DNA of 49,720 bases from UMGS172 sp964634675 (GTDB taxonomy: Bacteria; Bacillota; Clostridia; Oscillospirales; Acutalibacteraceae): positions 1 to 49,720 of the forward strand of contig CAZWLH010000005.1 in NCBI GenBank assembly GCA_964634675.1. The letters are read 5' to 3'. How positions within the stretch are numbered: the stretch's first letter is position 1; each line of letters begins with the position of its first letter. The notes beneath the pieces were generated by a model that had not been told where the DNA came from, ran no database searches, and saw only the letters and a list, made by a program, of their open reading frames with translations. The position numbers and the translations under genes are program-made. Positions 8,615 through 17,232 of the stretch are shown one piece after another.

Positions 8615-9298
8615 ATGCATGAATTGGAACAGAAAATAGGATATGAGTTTAAGGATAAATCGCTTATGCTCAGAGCACTGTCGCACACCTCTTATATAAA
8701 CGAAGTCAAGAGCATACCCGAGTCGAACGAGCGTCTTGAATTTTTGGGCGATTCGGTGCTTTCCATTATCGTTTCCGAGTATATATTCAGAAATTTCAAG
8801 GAGCTTCCCGAGGGGGAGCTGACCAAGCTGAGAGCCTCTTTGGTTTGCGAAAAATCGCTTGCCGCATTTGCCACCGAGATCGATCTCGGCCGCTTTTTGT
8901 TCCTCGGAAAGGGTGAACAGCAAAACGGCGGAAGAGAGAGACCATCGATATTGGCCGATGCGTTTGAAGCACTTCTTGCCGCAATGTATCTTGACGGCGG
9001 TATGGAGGTTGCACGTGCGCACGTTATGCGCTTTGTCAAGGACGAGATAAAGCACCATACGGTCGAAGAGGCGTTCCACGATTATAAGACCCAGCTTCAG
9101 GAGATAATTCAGAAAAATCCCGGTGAGGAGCTGGCATATATACTTGTCGGCGAGGAGGGCCCCGACCACGATAAGCGCTTTACGGTTGAGGTAAGACTCA
9201 ATTCCAACACGATCGGAAGCGGTGTCGGCCGCAGTAAGAAGCAGGCCGAGCAGTATGCCGCAAAGCAGGCTTTGGAGCTGTTGGGTCAGCCGGTATGA
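8615..9298 (+). CDS. rnc: Ribonuclease III
   Basis: This 227-residue double-stranded-RNA endonuclease processes the rRNA precursor and various mRNAs. The signature NERLEFLGDSVL is at 38-49, with the metal-binding E42 and D46. A second acidic cluster, LADAFEALLAAMYLDGG, is near 112-128. A double-stranded RNA binding domain occupies about 155-225 (GRSKKQAEQYAAKQALE). Its stop overlaps the radical SAM start as ATGA. Length and architecture are standard. Confidence 0.96.
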   Translation: MHELEQKIGYEFKDKSLMLRALSHTSYINEVKSIPESNERLEFLGDSVLSIIVSEYIFRNFKELPEGELTKLRASLVCEKSLAAFATEIDLGRFLFLGKGEQQNGGRERPSILADAFEALLAAMYLDGGMEVARAHVMRFVKDEIKHHTVEEAFHDYKTQLQEIIQKNPGEELAYILVGEEGPDHDKRFTVEVRLNSNTIGSGVGRSKKQAEQYAAKQALELLGQPV

Positions 9299-10290
9299 GC
9301 CATGCCAACATATCGGTATTCGTTCCGCATTTGGGGTGCCCTCACAGGTGCAGCTTCTGCGATCAGAATACAATAACGGGTGTCGATACGGCACCGAGTG
9401 CCGCCGACATAGAAAATGCGGTCACTGTCGCTAAGTCTTCGAAACGCTATGACGGAAAGAATACCGAGCTTGCCTTTTTCGGCGGAAGCTTCACGGGAAT
9501 CGAGCGAAGCTATATGATATCGCTTTTGGAGGCGGCCGGTCGGTTTGTCGGCTCCGGTGACATTTGCGGTATCAGAATTTCGACAAGACCCGATTATATC
9601 GACCGTGAGGTATTGGATATTTTGAAGAAATACGGTGTTACGGCGATAGAGCTCGGAGCGCAGAGTATGTGCGACGAAGTGCTTGCCGCCAACAACCGCG
9701 GACATAAGGAGTCCGATGTCAAAGCGGCTTCGGAACTTATAAAGCAATACGGCTTTTCGCTCGGACTTCAAATGATGACGGGACTTTATAAAAGTACATA
9801 CGAAAGGGACGTTTATACCGCAAAAAGTATAATAGTACTCTCACCTGATACGGTCAGGATATATCCCACCGTGACACTTGAGGGAACGGCACTGTCGGTG
9901 CTTTATAAGTCCGGGAAATATATTCCGCCGACATTGCAGGATACCGTCTGTCTCTGCTCTGAGCTTCTTTTGATGTTCGAGAATGCCGGGATAACGGTCA
10001 TAAGATGCGGACTTCACGAAATCGATGAGTCACGCTATGTCGCAGGACCTTGGCATCCGTCGTTTAAAGAGCTTTGCGACAGTAAGCGGTATTTGGATAA
10101 AATACTCGGTGTTTTGCCGAGTGAAGGGGACTATATACTGCATATAGATCCGCGCTGTGTATCAAAGGCAGTGGGAAACAAAAAAAGCAACATAAGGGCA
10201 CTTTTTGAAAAAGGGTATCGGTGTCGGATCGTTGCCGACGGGAACGTCGCGCCGTTTGACGTTGAATTTGAAAGGATGAAAAACAGTTGA
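9295..10290 (+). CDS. Radical SAM protein, Elp3-like (rnc-smc neighbour family)
   Basis: 331 residues. The N-terminal CPHRCSFC supplies three cysteines (C15, C19, C22) for a 4Fe-4S cluster that cleaves S-adenosylmethionine. Downstream are FFGGSFTG (glycine-rich SAM contact) and RISTRPDYID, as in COG1243/Elp3-like proteins. There is no C-terminal acetyltransferase domain, so it is not a full Elp3. In Clostridia this family sits between rnc and smc; its substrate is unproven. It starts within the rnc stop (ATGA) and its own stop overlaps the smc TTG start (TTGA). Confidence 0.85.
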   Translation: MSHANISVFVPHLGCPHRCSFCDQNTITGVDTAPSAADIENAVTVAKSSKRYDGKNTELAFFGGSFTGIERSYMISLLEAAGRFVGSGDICGIRISTRPDYIDREVLDILKKYGVTAIELGAQSMCDEVLAANNRGHKESDVKAASELIKQYGFSLGLQMMTGLYKSTYERDVYTAKSIIVLSPDTVRIYPTVTLEGTALSVLYKSGKYIPPTLQDTVCLCSELLLMFENAGITVIRCGLHEIDESRYVAGPWHPSFKELCDSKRYLDKILGVLPSEGDYILHIDPRCVSKAVGNKKSNIRALFEKGYRCRIVADGNVAPFDVEFERMKNS

Positions 10291-13200
10291 TCTTAAAGTC
10301 GATCGAAATTCAGGGCTTTAAGTCCTTTGCCGATAAAACGGTTTTGAAATTCGGAAAGGGAGTTACCGCCGTTGTCGGCCCGAACGGAAGCGGCAAGAGT
10401 AATATTTCCGATGCCGTTCGTTGGGTATTGGGTGAGCAGTCGACCAAGAACCTCAGAGGACAGTCTATGGAGGACGTTATTTTCAGCGGTACCGCCGACC
10501 GTCGTCCTCACGGTTTTGCCGAGGTCACGATTGTTATGGATAACAGTGACCGAAGCTTAAATTTCGACAATGACGAGGTGGCGGTGACAAGAAGATACTA
10601 CCGTTCGCACGAAAGCGAATACCTAATAAACAAGGCGGTCGTTCGACTTAAGGACGTTCATGAGCTGTTTATGGATACGGGTCTCGGACGTGACGGATAT
10701 TCGATGATAGGACAGGGTAAAATTGACACTATCGTTCGCTCAAAGTCCGACGAGAGACGTGATATTTTCGAAGAGGCGAGCGGAATTTCACGCTATCGCT
10801 ACCGCAAGATCGAGGCCGAGCGAAAGCTTTCGTCCGCCGATGACAATATGCTGAGACTCAAGGATATTATGGCCGAGCTTGAGGGCAGAGTCGGTCCGCT
10901 TGAGGAGCAGAGCAAAAAGGCCGAAAAATTTATTGAGCTTGCCGCAGTGAGAAAGCGGCTGGAAATCGGACTGTGGCTTAATTCGCTTAATCAGTCGGGT
11001 GATCTTTTAAAGGCACAGGAAAATAAAATAACGGTTGCAAATGCACAGTATAATGACGTCGAAAGCAAGCTCCAAGGGCTTGCCGCCGATATAGAATCCG
11101 GCTCCGAAAGATATTCTTCGATGAACGTCAAGATCGATGAGATGAGAAGATATGTTTCCTCCCTTGAAGAGGAAACCGTCCGTCTTGACGGTGAAATAAA
11201 CGTCCATTCGGCCGCAGTCAAGCATAATGACGAGACGGTCGAACGCCTGAAAAACGATCTGTTCGAGCTTGGAAGCTCCGATGAAAAGTCAAAGACCGAA
11301 ATCGAAGAAAAGCGCAATGCGATCGAGCTTAAAAGAAACGATATAGAAGAGCTTTCGGCAAACGCTTCGGGACTTGAGGCCGAGCTGAACGGACTTATCG
11401 GCAACAGTGAGGTCATTTCACGCAAAATCGAAGAGCTCACCAAGAAACTGAATACCTATTCGGTGCAGATATCCGAGCAGCGTGTCAAAATGGTGACCGC
11501 TCAGTCTTCCGTCGGAGAAATCGATTCGAGAAATACCGCAATTGCCACATCCTTGTCCGAAAAGACAAAGGAAAAGGCCGATTTGGAAAAAGAGCTCGGT
11601 GAGCTGTCCGAAATGCTTAAGCATTCCGAAGAAACTGCCGAGGAGGCTGCCAATTCTTTGAAGGGTCGCGAGCTGATATTCGAGTCACGCAAGCAAAAGG
11701 CCGAGGAATATAAGCAGCAGCTTGATACCGCACGTCTCGATATTGAGGACAAGAAGCGGAGAATCGCCATTCTCGAGGAGCTTGAGCGCAATATGGAAGG
11801 CTTGGGTCTTCCGGTAAAATCGGTTATGAGAGAGGCCGAGCACGGTCTCTTAAGGGGTGTGCACGGGCCTGTCGGCAAGCTGATCGAGGTCAAAAAGGAA
11901 TATGCCGTTGCGGTCGAGACCGCCTTGGGTGCTTCGCTTCAGCATATCGTCGTTGACGGTGAGGGCGATGCAAAACGTGCCATTGAATTTTTGAAATCGC
12001 AGAATAAAGGCCGTGCGACCTTCCTGCCGATATCGACCATCAAGCCGAGACCGTTTGACGAAAAGGGTCTTGAAAACTGCTTCGGATATGTCGGAATAGC
12101 CTCCGAGCTACTGGAATGTGACGGCAAATATTCGGGTATCATCGCAAACCTTTTGGGAAGAACCGTTGTTGCCGAGGATATCGATGCGGCTGTTGCCATC
12201 GCAAAAAAGCACGGCTACCGCTTCAAGACCGTCACGCTTGACGGACAGGTTGTCAATGCCGGCGGTTCACTGACGGGCGGTTCGCTTGCCAAAAATTCGG
12301 GCGTTTTGAGCCGTTCCGGTGAGATAAAGGAGCTCAACGAAAAAATAGTTAAGCTGCTTGAGAAAACAGGTGCGCTTACCGACAGCTATAACAGCGCTTC
12401 CTCGGAGGTCGCTTCGCTTGAGGCCGAGATAATAAATGCACGTTCGAGCCTTGCCACCGCCACCGAGGACAAGATAAGAGTTGCCGGTGAAATCAAGCGT
12501 GTAAACGACCTTGTGTCAGAGCTTAAAAAGAGTATCGATGCCTTGAACGGTGAGGAATTCTTGCTTAAAGGCCGCCGTGAAGAGCTTAATAAGCTTTCAA
12601 ACGAAGCCAATGCCGCCATTGCCGATATCGAAAAGCTTCAGCTTTCGGCTCAGTGTGAGATAGACGGTCTTTCTGGCGGACGTGATACCGTGACCGAACG
12701 GCGTGAACAGCTGTCAAACGGTATTACCGAGCTTCGCATAAAGATAATGGAGACCGAAAAGGATATCGAGTCGATGGAAAACTCGATAAATCTTTTGGAG
12801 GAAAATATTTCCTCCAGCGGAAACCGCGGTGAATCGCTCATTTCGGAGATCGAGTCGGTTAATGCACGCTCCGAAGCCGAGCGTGCGGCTATTTCGGAGC
12901 TTGAAGAACGAAAAGCCTCGATTCGGGATCAAATAAACGGCGGAAACGTTAAGGTTGCCGACCTTATTTCGGAGCGTGACGGCTTCGACCGAGAAAGTCA
13001 GCAGAAAAGACAGCAGGAGCGTGAGCTGACCGCTACACGTGAGAAGCTCGGCGGCGAGGTCGCAAGACTTGAAGAACGCAGAGAAAATATGCTCAAGGAA
13101 TACGATGACATCATCAAGCGTCTCTTTGACGAATATGAGCTGACACGTACAGAGGCCGAGCGGATAGCCGAGCCGGTTGAGAATATAACCGAGGCCAAGC

Positions 13201-13865
13201 GTGAGCTGAGTGAGGTAAAGGGCAAAATTAAGTCGCTCGGCAACGTAAACGTTTCGGCAATAGAAGAGTATAAAGAGGTATACGAGCGATATGTCTTTAT
13301 GAAGGGTCAGATGGATGACCTCGATGCTTCGAGAAATGAGCTCAACAAGCTTATCGATGATTTGACCTCTCAAATGAAGGAAAAATTCGCAGAGGGCTTC
13401 AAGAAGATCGGCGAAAACTTTACCAAGGTGTTTACCGAGCTTTTCGGCGGCGGACACGCCGAGCTTAAGCTGACCGATCCCGATAATCTGCTTGAAAGCG
13501 GTATTGATATCGTTGCAAAGCTTCCCGGAAAGAACGTACCGAGCCTTGAAGGACTTTCGGGCGGTGAAAAAGCTCTTATTGCAATTTCAATTTATTTTGC
13601 TATAATGATGGTAAACGCTCCGCCGTTCTGCTTCCTTGATGAGGTCGATACGGCACTTGACGATATAAACGTCGAGCGCTTTGCAAATTATATGACAAGA
13701 TCTCATTTCGGCACGCAGTTCATCTGTGTAACGCACCGCAGGGGCACTATGGATGCCGCAGATATGCTTTACGGTGTCACGATGCAGGAAAAGGGTGTTA
13801 CCAAGCTGCTGCAGCTTGATGTCGACGAGCTCATAAAAACGCTTCACATCAATGAAAACAAGTGA
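10287..13865 (+). CDS. smc: Chromosome segregation protein SMC
   Basis: This 1192-residue ABC-type ATPase forms the ring of the bacterial condensin with ScpA and ScpB, neither of which is in this window. The N-terminal head begins ILKSIEIQGFKSFADKT and has Walker A GPNGSGKSN at 31-39. Two long heptad-rich coiled coils flank a hinge (about 510-660, including PVGKLIEVKKEYAVAVE). The C-terminal head has LSGGEKAL and Walker B FCFLDEVDTALDD. The TTG start overlaps the upstream stop; the next residues match the canonical SMC N-terminus, so no later start is plausible. Confidence 0.97.
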   Translation: MILKSIEIQGFKSFADKTVLKFGKGVTAVVGPNGSGKSNISDAVRWVLGEQSTKNLRGQSMEDVIFSGTADRRPHGFAEVTIVMDNSDRSLNFDNDEVAVTRRYYRSHESEYLINKAVVRLKDVHELFMDTGLGRDGYSMIGQGKIDTIVRSKSDERRDIFEEASGISRYRYRKIEAERKLSSADDNMLRLKDIMAELEGRVGPLEEQSKKAEKFIELAAVRKRLEIGLWLNSLNQSGDLLKAQENKITVANAQYNDVESKLQGLAADIESGSERYSSMNVKIDEMRRYVSSLEEETVRLDGEINVHSAAVKHNDETVERLKNDLFELGSSDEKSKTEIEEKRNAIELKRNDIEELSANASGLEAELNGLIGNSEVISRKIEELTKKLNTYSVQISEQRVKMVTAQSSVGEIDSRNTAIATSLSEKTKEKADLEKELGELSEMLKHSEETAEEAANSLKGRELIFESRKQKAEEYKQQLDTARLDIEDKKRRIAILEELERNMEGLGLPVKSVMREAEHGLLRGVHGPVGKLIEVKKEYAVAVETALGASLQHIVVDGEGDAKRAIEFLKSQNKGRATFLPISTIKPRPFDEKGLENCFGYVGIASELLECDGKYSGIIANLLGRTVVAEDIDAAVAIAKKHGYRFKTVTLDGQVVNAGGSLTGGSLAKNSGVLSRSGEIKELNEKIVKLLEKTGALTDSYNSASSEVASLEAEIINARSSLATATEDKIRVAGEIKRVNDLVSELKKSIDALNGEEFLLKGRREELNKLSNEANAAIADIEKLQLSAQCEIDGLSGGRDTVTERREQLSNGITELRIKIMETEKDIESMENSINLLEENISSSGNRGESLISEIESVNARSEAERAAISELEERKASIRDQINGGNVKVADLISERDGFDRESQQKRQQERELTATREKLGGEVARLEERRENMLKEYDDIIKRLFDEYELTRTEAERIAEPVENITEAKRELSEVKGKIKSLGNVNVSAIEEYKEVYERYVFMKGQMDDLDASRNELNKLIDDLTSQMKEKFAEGFKKIGENFTKVFTELFGGGHAELKLTDPDNLLESGIDIVAKLPGKNVPSLEGLSGGEKALIAISIYFAIMMVNAPPFCFLDEVDTALDDINVERFANYMTRSHFGTQFICVTHRRGTMDAADMLYGVTMQEKGVTKLLQLDVDELIKTLHINENK

Positions 13866-13882
13866 TATCGGAGGCAGGATAA

Positions 13883-14797
13883 ATGGGTTTTTTCAGCAAA
13901 ATCAGTGAAGGCTTAAAAAAGACGAGGGAGTCAATTTCGGGTGCGGTCGGCTCGATGCTTTCGGCTTTCACGAAAATAGATGACGAGCTTTTCGAGGAGC
14001 TTGAGGAAATACTTATAATGAGTGACATCGGTATGGTGACCTCGGAAAGAATATGCTCTGTTCTAAAGGAAAGAGTCAAGGAAGAAAGGGTCAAGGACCC
14101 TGCCGTTATCAAGCGTATGCTTGCTGAAACGGTTGAAGAAATGCTTGAGGGCGACCGGGAGCTCCATATGTCGACACATCCGTCGGTAATATTTGTTATC
14201 GGCGTGAACGGTGTGGGCAAAACGACTACGATAGGTAAGATTGCTTCACAACTCAAGGATAGCGGAAAAAATGTTATTTTGGGCGCGGCCGATACCTTCC
14301 GTGCCGCCGCAATAGATCAGCTTGCCGTTTGGGCCGACCGAGCAGGCGTGGATATGGTCAAGAGTGCCGAGGGAGCGGATCCGGCTTCGGTCGTTTTCGA
14401 CACCATAGCCGCCGCAAAGGCACGTAACAGCGATGTCATTATATGCGATACGGCAGGCCGCCTTCACAATAAGAAAAACCTTATGAACGAGCTTGCCAAG
14501 ATGTACCGTATCATAAAGCGTGAACTGCCCGACGCCGACGTCGAAACACTGCTTGTGCTTGATGCCACAACGGGGCAGAATGCGGTAAATCAGGCGAGAG
14601 ATTTCAAAGAGGTTGCCGACATAACCGGCATTGTTTTGACTAAGCTTGACGGTACGGCGAGGGGCGGAGTCGTTTTGGCTATCACCGACGAGCTGAAAAT
14701 ACCGGTGAAGTACATCGGCGTAGGTGAGCAGATCGACGATCTTCAGCCGTTCGACCCTAAGAGCTTTGCCAATGCTATTTTCAGAGAGGATGCATAA
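13883..14797 (+). CDS. ftsY: Signal recognition particle receptor FtsY
   Basis: This 304-residue GTPase docks SRP-ribosome complexes at the membrane. A short NG-type protein, it lacks the long acidic A domain of enterobacterial FtsY. The N domain is about 1-98. The G domain has G1 GVNGVGKTTTIGK (107-119), DTFRAAA, DTAGR and TKLDG. The C-terminal GVGEQIDDLQPFDP is the FtsY/Ffh closing loop. ATG 13883 follows GGAGGCAGG within ten bases. It lies 17 bases after smc, a classic Firmicutes pairing. Confidence 0.96.
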   Translation: MGFFSKISEGLKKTRESISGAVGSMLSAFTKIDDELFEELEEILIMSDIGMVTSERICSVLKERVKEERVKDPAVIKRMLAETVEEMLEGDRELHMSTHPSVIFVIGVNGVGKTTTIGKIASQLKDSGKNVILGAADTFRAAAIDQLAVWADRAGVDMVKSAEGADPASVVFDTIAAAKARNSDVIICDTAGRLHNKKNLMNELAKMYRIIKRELPDADVETLLVLDATTGQNAVNQARDFKEVADITGIVLTKLDGTARGGVVLAITDELKIPVKYIGVGEQIDDLQPFDPKSFANAIFREDA

Positions 14798-14800
14798 GCT

Positions 14801-15394
14801 ATGACATTTTTGCTGGCATCACATAACCGCAGAAAGCTTGCGGAGCTTTCGAGAATATTGGAGCCGCTCGGATTTTCACTCATAAGTCCCGACGGTATTG
14901 AGGGAGGTATCCCCGAGCCCGATGAAAACGGAGCAACCTTCGAAGAAAACGCTCTTATAAAGGCACACTCTGCCTGCGCCTTCACGGGCTTGCCGTCTGT
15001 TGCCGATGATTCGGGTCTGTGTGTCGATTATTTGAACGGACGACCCGGTATTTATTCCGCACGCTATGCCGGAACCGGTAATGACCGTGATAACAACGAG
15101 CTGCTGCTTAAGGAGCTTTCGGGAGTTCCGCTTGAAAAACGTACCGCACGCTTTGTTTCGACCATTGCCTGCGTGTTTCCCGATGGACGTGAATTTACCG
15201 TCAGGGGTACCTGTGAAGGATATATCGGACTTGAACCTCAGGGTGACGGCGGCTTCGGTTATGATCCGTTGTTCATATCCGAAAAGGGCTGCTTCGGAAC
15301 TATGCCGCCCGAGGAAAAGGACAGTATAAGCCACCGCAGTGCGGCGATAGCCGAATTCGAAAAAGAAATCAAAAAATATATAAAGGAAGTTTAA
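14801..15394 (+). CDS. rdgB: XTP/dITP diphosphatase (Ham1/RdgB family)
   Basis: 197 residues. It hydrolyses non-canonical purine triphosphates (XTP, dITP, ITP) to monophosphates and keeps them out of DNA and RNA. ASHNRRKLAEL at the N-terminus, ADDSGLCVDYLNGRPGIYSARYAG in the middle (about 68-91), GFGYDPLF and SHRSAA near the C-terminus are family signatures. The ATG lies three bases after the ftsY stop. It is followed two bases later by yhbY. Confidence 0.94.
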   Translation: MTFLLASHNRRKLAELSRILEPLGFSLISPDGIEGGIPEPDENGATFEENALIKAHSACAFTGLPSVADDSGLCVDYLNGRPGIYSARYAGTGNDRDNNELLLKELSGVPLEKRTARFVSTIACVFPDGREFTVRGTCEGYIGLEPQGDGGFGYDPLFISEKGCFGTMPPEEKDSISHRSAAIAEFEKEIKKYIKEV

Positions 15395-15396
15395 AT

Positions 15397-15690
15397 ATGC
15401 TCAATTCAAGACAGAGAGCCCAGCTCAGAGGAATGGCAAATACCATTCAGCCCATATTTCAGATCGGCAAGGGCGGTGTCGGCGAACAGCTTATCAAGCA
15501 GATCGGTGAAGCCCTCGAAGCACGTGAACTTATAAAGCTCACGGTGCTCGAAACCTCACCAGAGGGTGTTCGTGAGTGTGCCGACAAGGTCGCCGATGCC
15601 ACCGAAAGCGACGTCGTTCAGGTGATCGGCTCCAAGTTTATACTTTATAAGCAGAGCGCCGAAAATAAGCAGATAGTCCTTGTAAAATAA
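15397..15690 (+). CDS. yhbY: YhbY-type CRM domain RNA-binding protein
   Basis: 97 residues, one CRM domain. Homologues bind precursor 50S particles and are thought to assist ribosome assembly. The start LNSRQRAQLRGMA, the GKGGV loop and the GSKFILYKQS end fit YhbY/YqeI. Its stop overlaps nadD as TAATG. The order yhbY-nadD-yqeK-rsfS matches the yqeI-yqeL block of B. subtilis. Confidence 0.93.
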   Translation: MLNSRQRAQLRGMANTIQPIFQIGKGGVGEQLIKQIGEALEARELIKLTVLETSPEGVRECADKVADATESDVVQVIGSKFILYKQSAENKQIVLVK

Positions 15691-16289
15691 TGGGTAAGAT
15701 CGTATTCTTCGGCGGTACGTTCAATCCGCCTCATATCGCACACCGAAAAATGCTTGAGGCGGTATGTGCCTTGCCGCAGGTGAGCCGTGTTTTGGTGGCT
15801 CCGACCAACATTCCGCCGCATAAGGCGGTCGCCGAAATGTTCGCTTCGGGCGAAGACAGGCTGAATATGTGCCGACTTCTTTGCACCGGCCTTAATAAGG
15901 CAGAGGCATCGGACATTGAGTTTCGGCGTGAAGGCAAAAGCTACAGCTTTTATACCTTATCGGAGCTGAAAAAAGAATACCGTGAGATAGGAATGCTTAT
16001 CGGCGGCGATATGGTGACCTCTTTTACGGAATGGTTCAGATACCGTGATATCCTCGGCCTTTGCGAGCTTTATGCGGTAAGGCGTAAGGGTGTCGACGGT
16101 GCGGAATTCGATAAATGTATTGATAATTTAAGACTTTGCGGCGGCAAAATTACGGTTATAGAAACGGATCTTCCGAAGGTCTCCTCGACCGATATACGTA
16201 ATGCGACCGGCTGCGACAGTGATTTAAAAAAATATTTAATGCCGGAAATATTCGATTATATTTCCGACAACCGTTTGTACGGCAGGTGA
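15690..16289 (+). CDS. nadD: Nicotinate-nucleotide adenylyltransferase
   Basis: 199 residues. It joins ATP and nicotinate mononucleotide to give deamido-NAD, a step shared by de novo and salvage NAD synthesis. GGTFNPPHIAH at 8-18 is the nucleotide-binding H/TxGH-type motif. LIGGDMVTSFTEW and the C-terminal SSTDIRN complete the family pattern. It is translationally coupled to yhbY (TAATG) and lies six bases before yqeK. Confidence 0.95.
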   Translation: MGKIVFFGGTFNPPHIAHRKMLEAVCALPQVSRVLVAPTNIPPHKAVAEMFASGEDRLNMCRLLCTGLNKAEASDIEFRREGKSYSFYTLSELKKEYREIGMLIGGDMVTSFTEWFRYRDILGLCELYAVRRKGVDGAEFDKCIDNLRLCGGKITVIETDLPKVSSTDIRNATGCDSDLKKYLMPEIFDYISDNRLYGR

Positions 16290-16295
16290 ATTTTT

Positions 16296-16862
16296 TTGAT
16301 TGAAAAATATAAAGCACTTCTTAAAACAAGGCTTTCCGACAAGCGATATTACCATTCACTTTGCGTTGCCGACGAAGCCGAAAGACTGTCGGTTAAATAC
16401 GGCGCAGACAGTGAAAAAATGTATATTGCGGGTCTTTTGCACGATATAACAAAAAATACTTCCGACAATGAACAGTTGCAATTATTCGAAAAGTTTGGTA
16501 TAATGCTGACTAATGTCGAAAAAAAGTCGCCGCAGATATGGCACGCTGTGAGCGGTGCTTTGACGGTGCAGCACGAATTGGGCATTGACGACCGCGATAT
16601 TATTTCGGCAATTCGGTATCATACCACGGCCAAAGCCGATATGACCTTGGCTCAAAAAATTATTTTCGTTGCCGATTTGACCTCGGCCGACCGCGGCTAT
16701 CCCGATATAGACGAGATAAGAGCGGCAGCCGACCGTTCGCTCGACGAATGTATCATTCGTATATTAAAGTTTACAATTAAGGATATCGTGTCGGGGGAAC
16801 GTCCCTTGCATCCCGATACCTTAAGTGCATATAATTACCTTATTGCAGAAAGAGAGGTTTAA
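16296..16862 (+). CDS. yqeK: YqeK family HD-domain hydrolase (probable diadenosine tetraphosphatase)
   Basis: 188 residues with the HD-domain metal ligands visible: H21 in YHSLCVADEAERL, HD in GLLHDITKN, H in IWHAVSGAL and D in FVADLTSADR. Characterised Firmicutes YqeK proteins hydrolyse Ap4A symmetrically, so a role in clearing this alarmone-like nucleotide is inferred from family. The start is TTG 16296 with GCAGGTGA upstream. The stop overlaps rsfS (TAATG). Confidence 0.9.
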   Translation: MIEKYKALLKTRLSDKRYYHSLCVADEAERLSVKYGADSEKMYIAGLLHDITKNTSDNEQLQLFEKFGIMLTNVEKKSPQIWHAVSGALTVQHELGIDDRDIISAIRYHTTAKADMTLAQKIIFVADLTSADRGYPDIDEIRAAADRSLDECIIRILKFTIKDIVSGERPLHPDTLSAYNYLIAEREV

Positions 16863-17230
16863 TGATGGAAGCGTTTGAAATTCTCGGTTTGGCGGCAAAT
16901 ACCCTTAACGATAAAAAGGCTATGGATATGGCGGCGGTGAAGATAACCGATGTTTCGGATATTGCCGATTATTTTCTTATCTGCACCGCAACATCGAACA
17001 CGCATATCAGAGCACTTGCCGATGAGGTTGAGGAAAAGCTCAAGGCGGCCGGTGTTGAGATCGGACATATCGAGGGCAGAACCTCCGATTGGATGCTTTT
17101 GGACTACGGCAGTGTCGTTATCCATATTTTCGGCAGAAAATCGAGAGAATTTTATTCACTCGACCGTATGTGGCAGGACGGCGAGCAGGTTGATTTGACG
17201 CAGATATTAACATCTGCTATGGAGGAATAA
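16862..17230 (+). CDS. rsfS: Ribosomal silencing factor RsfS
   Basis: 122 residues. RsfS binds ribosomal protein uL14 and blocks subunit joining when nutrients are short. The body contains ADYFLICTATSNTHIRALAD and DWMLLDYGSVVIHIF, both conserved across the DUF143 family. The ATG overlaps the yqeK stop and follows AGAGAGG. leuS begins two bases after it. Confidence 0.94.
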   Translation: MMEAFEILGLAANTLNDKKAMDMAAVKITDVSDIADYFLICTATSNTHIRALADEVEEKLKAAGVEIGHIEGRTSDWMLLDYGSVVIHIFGRKSREFYSLDRMWQDGEQVDLTQILTSAMEE

Positions 17231-17232
17231 TT

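Noticed and set aside
12714..13457. Long open frame on the minus strand inside smc
   Set aside because: Antisense to conserved SMC coiled coil and head; no motif or ribosome binding site.
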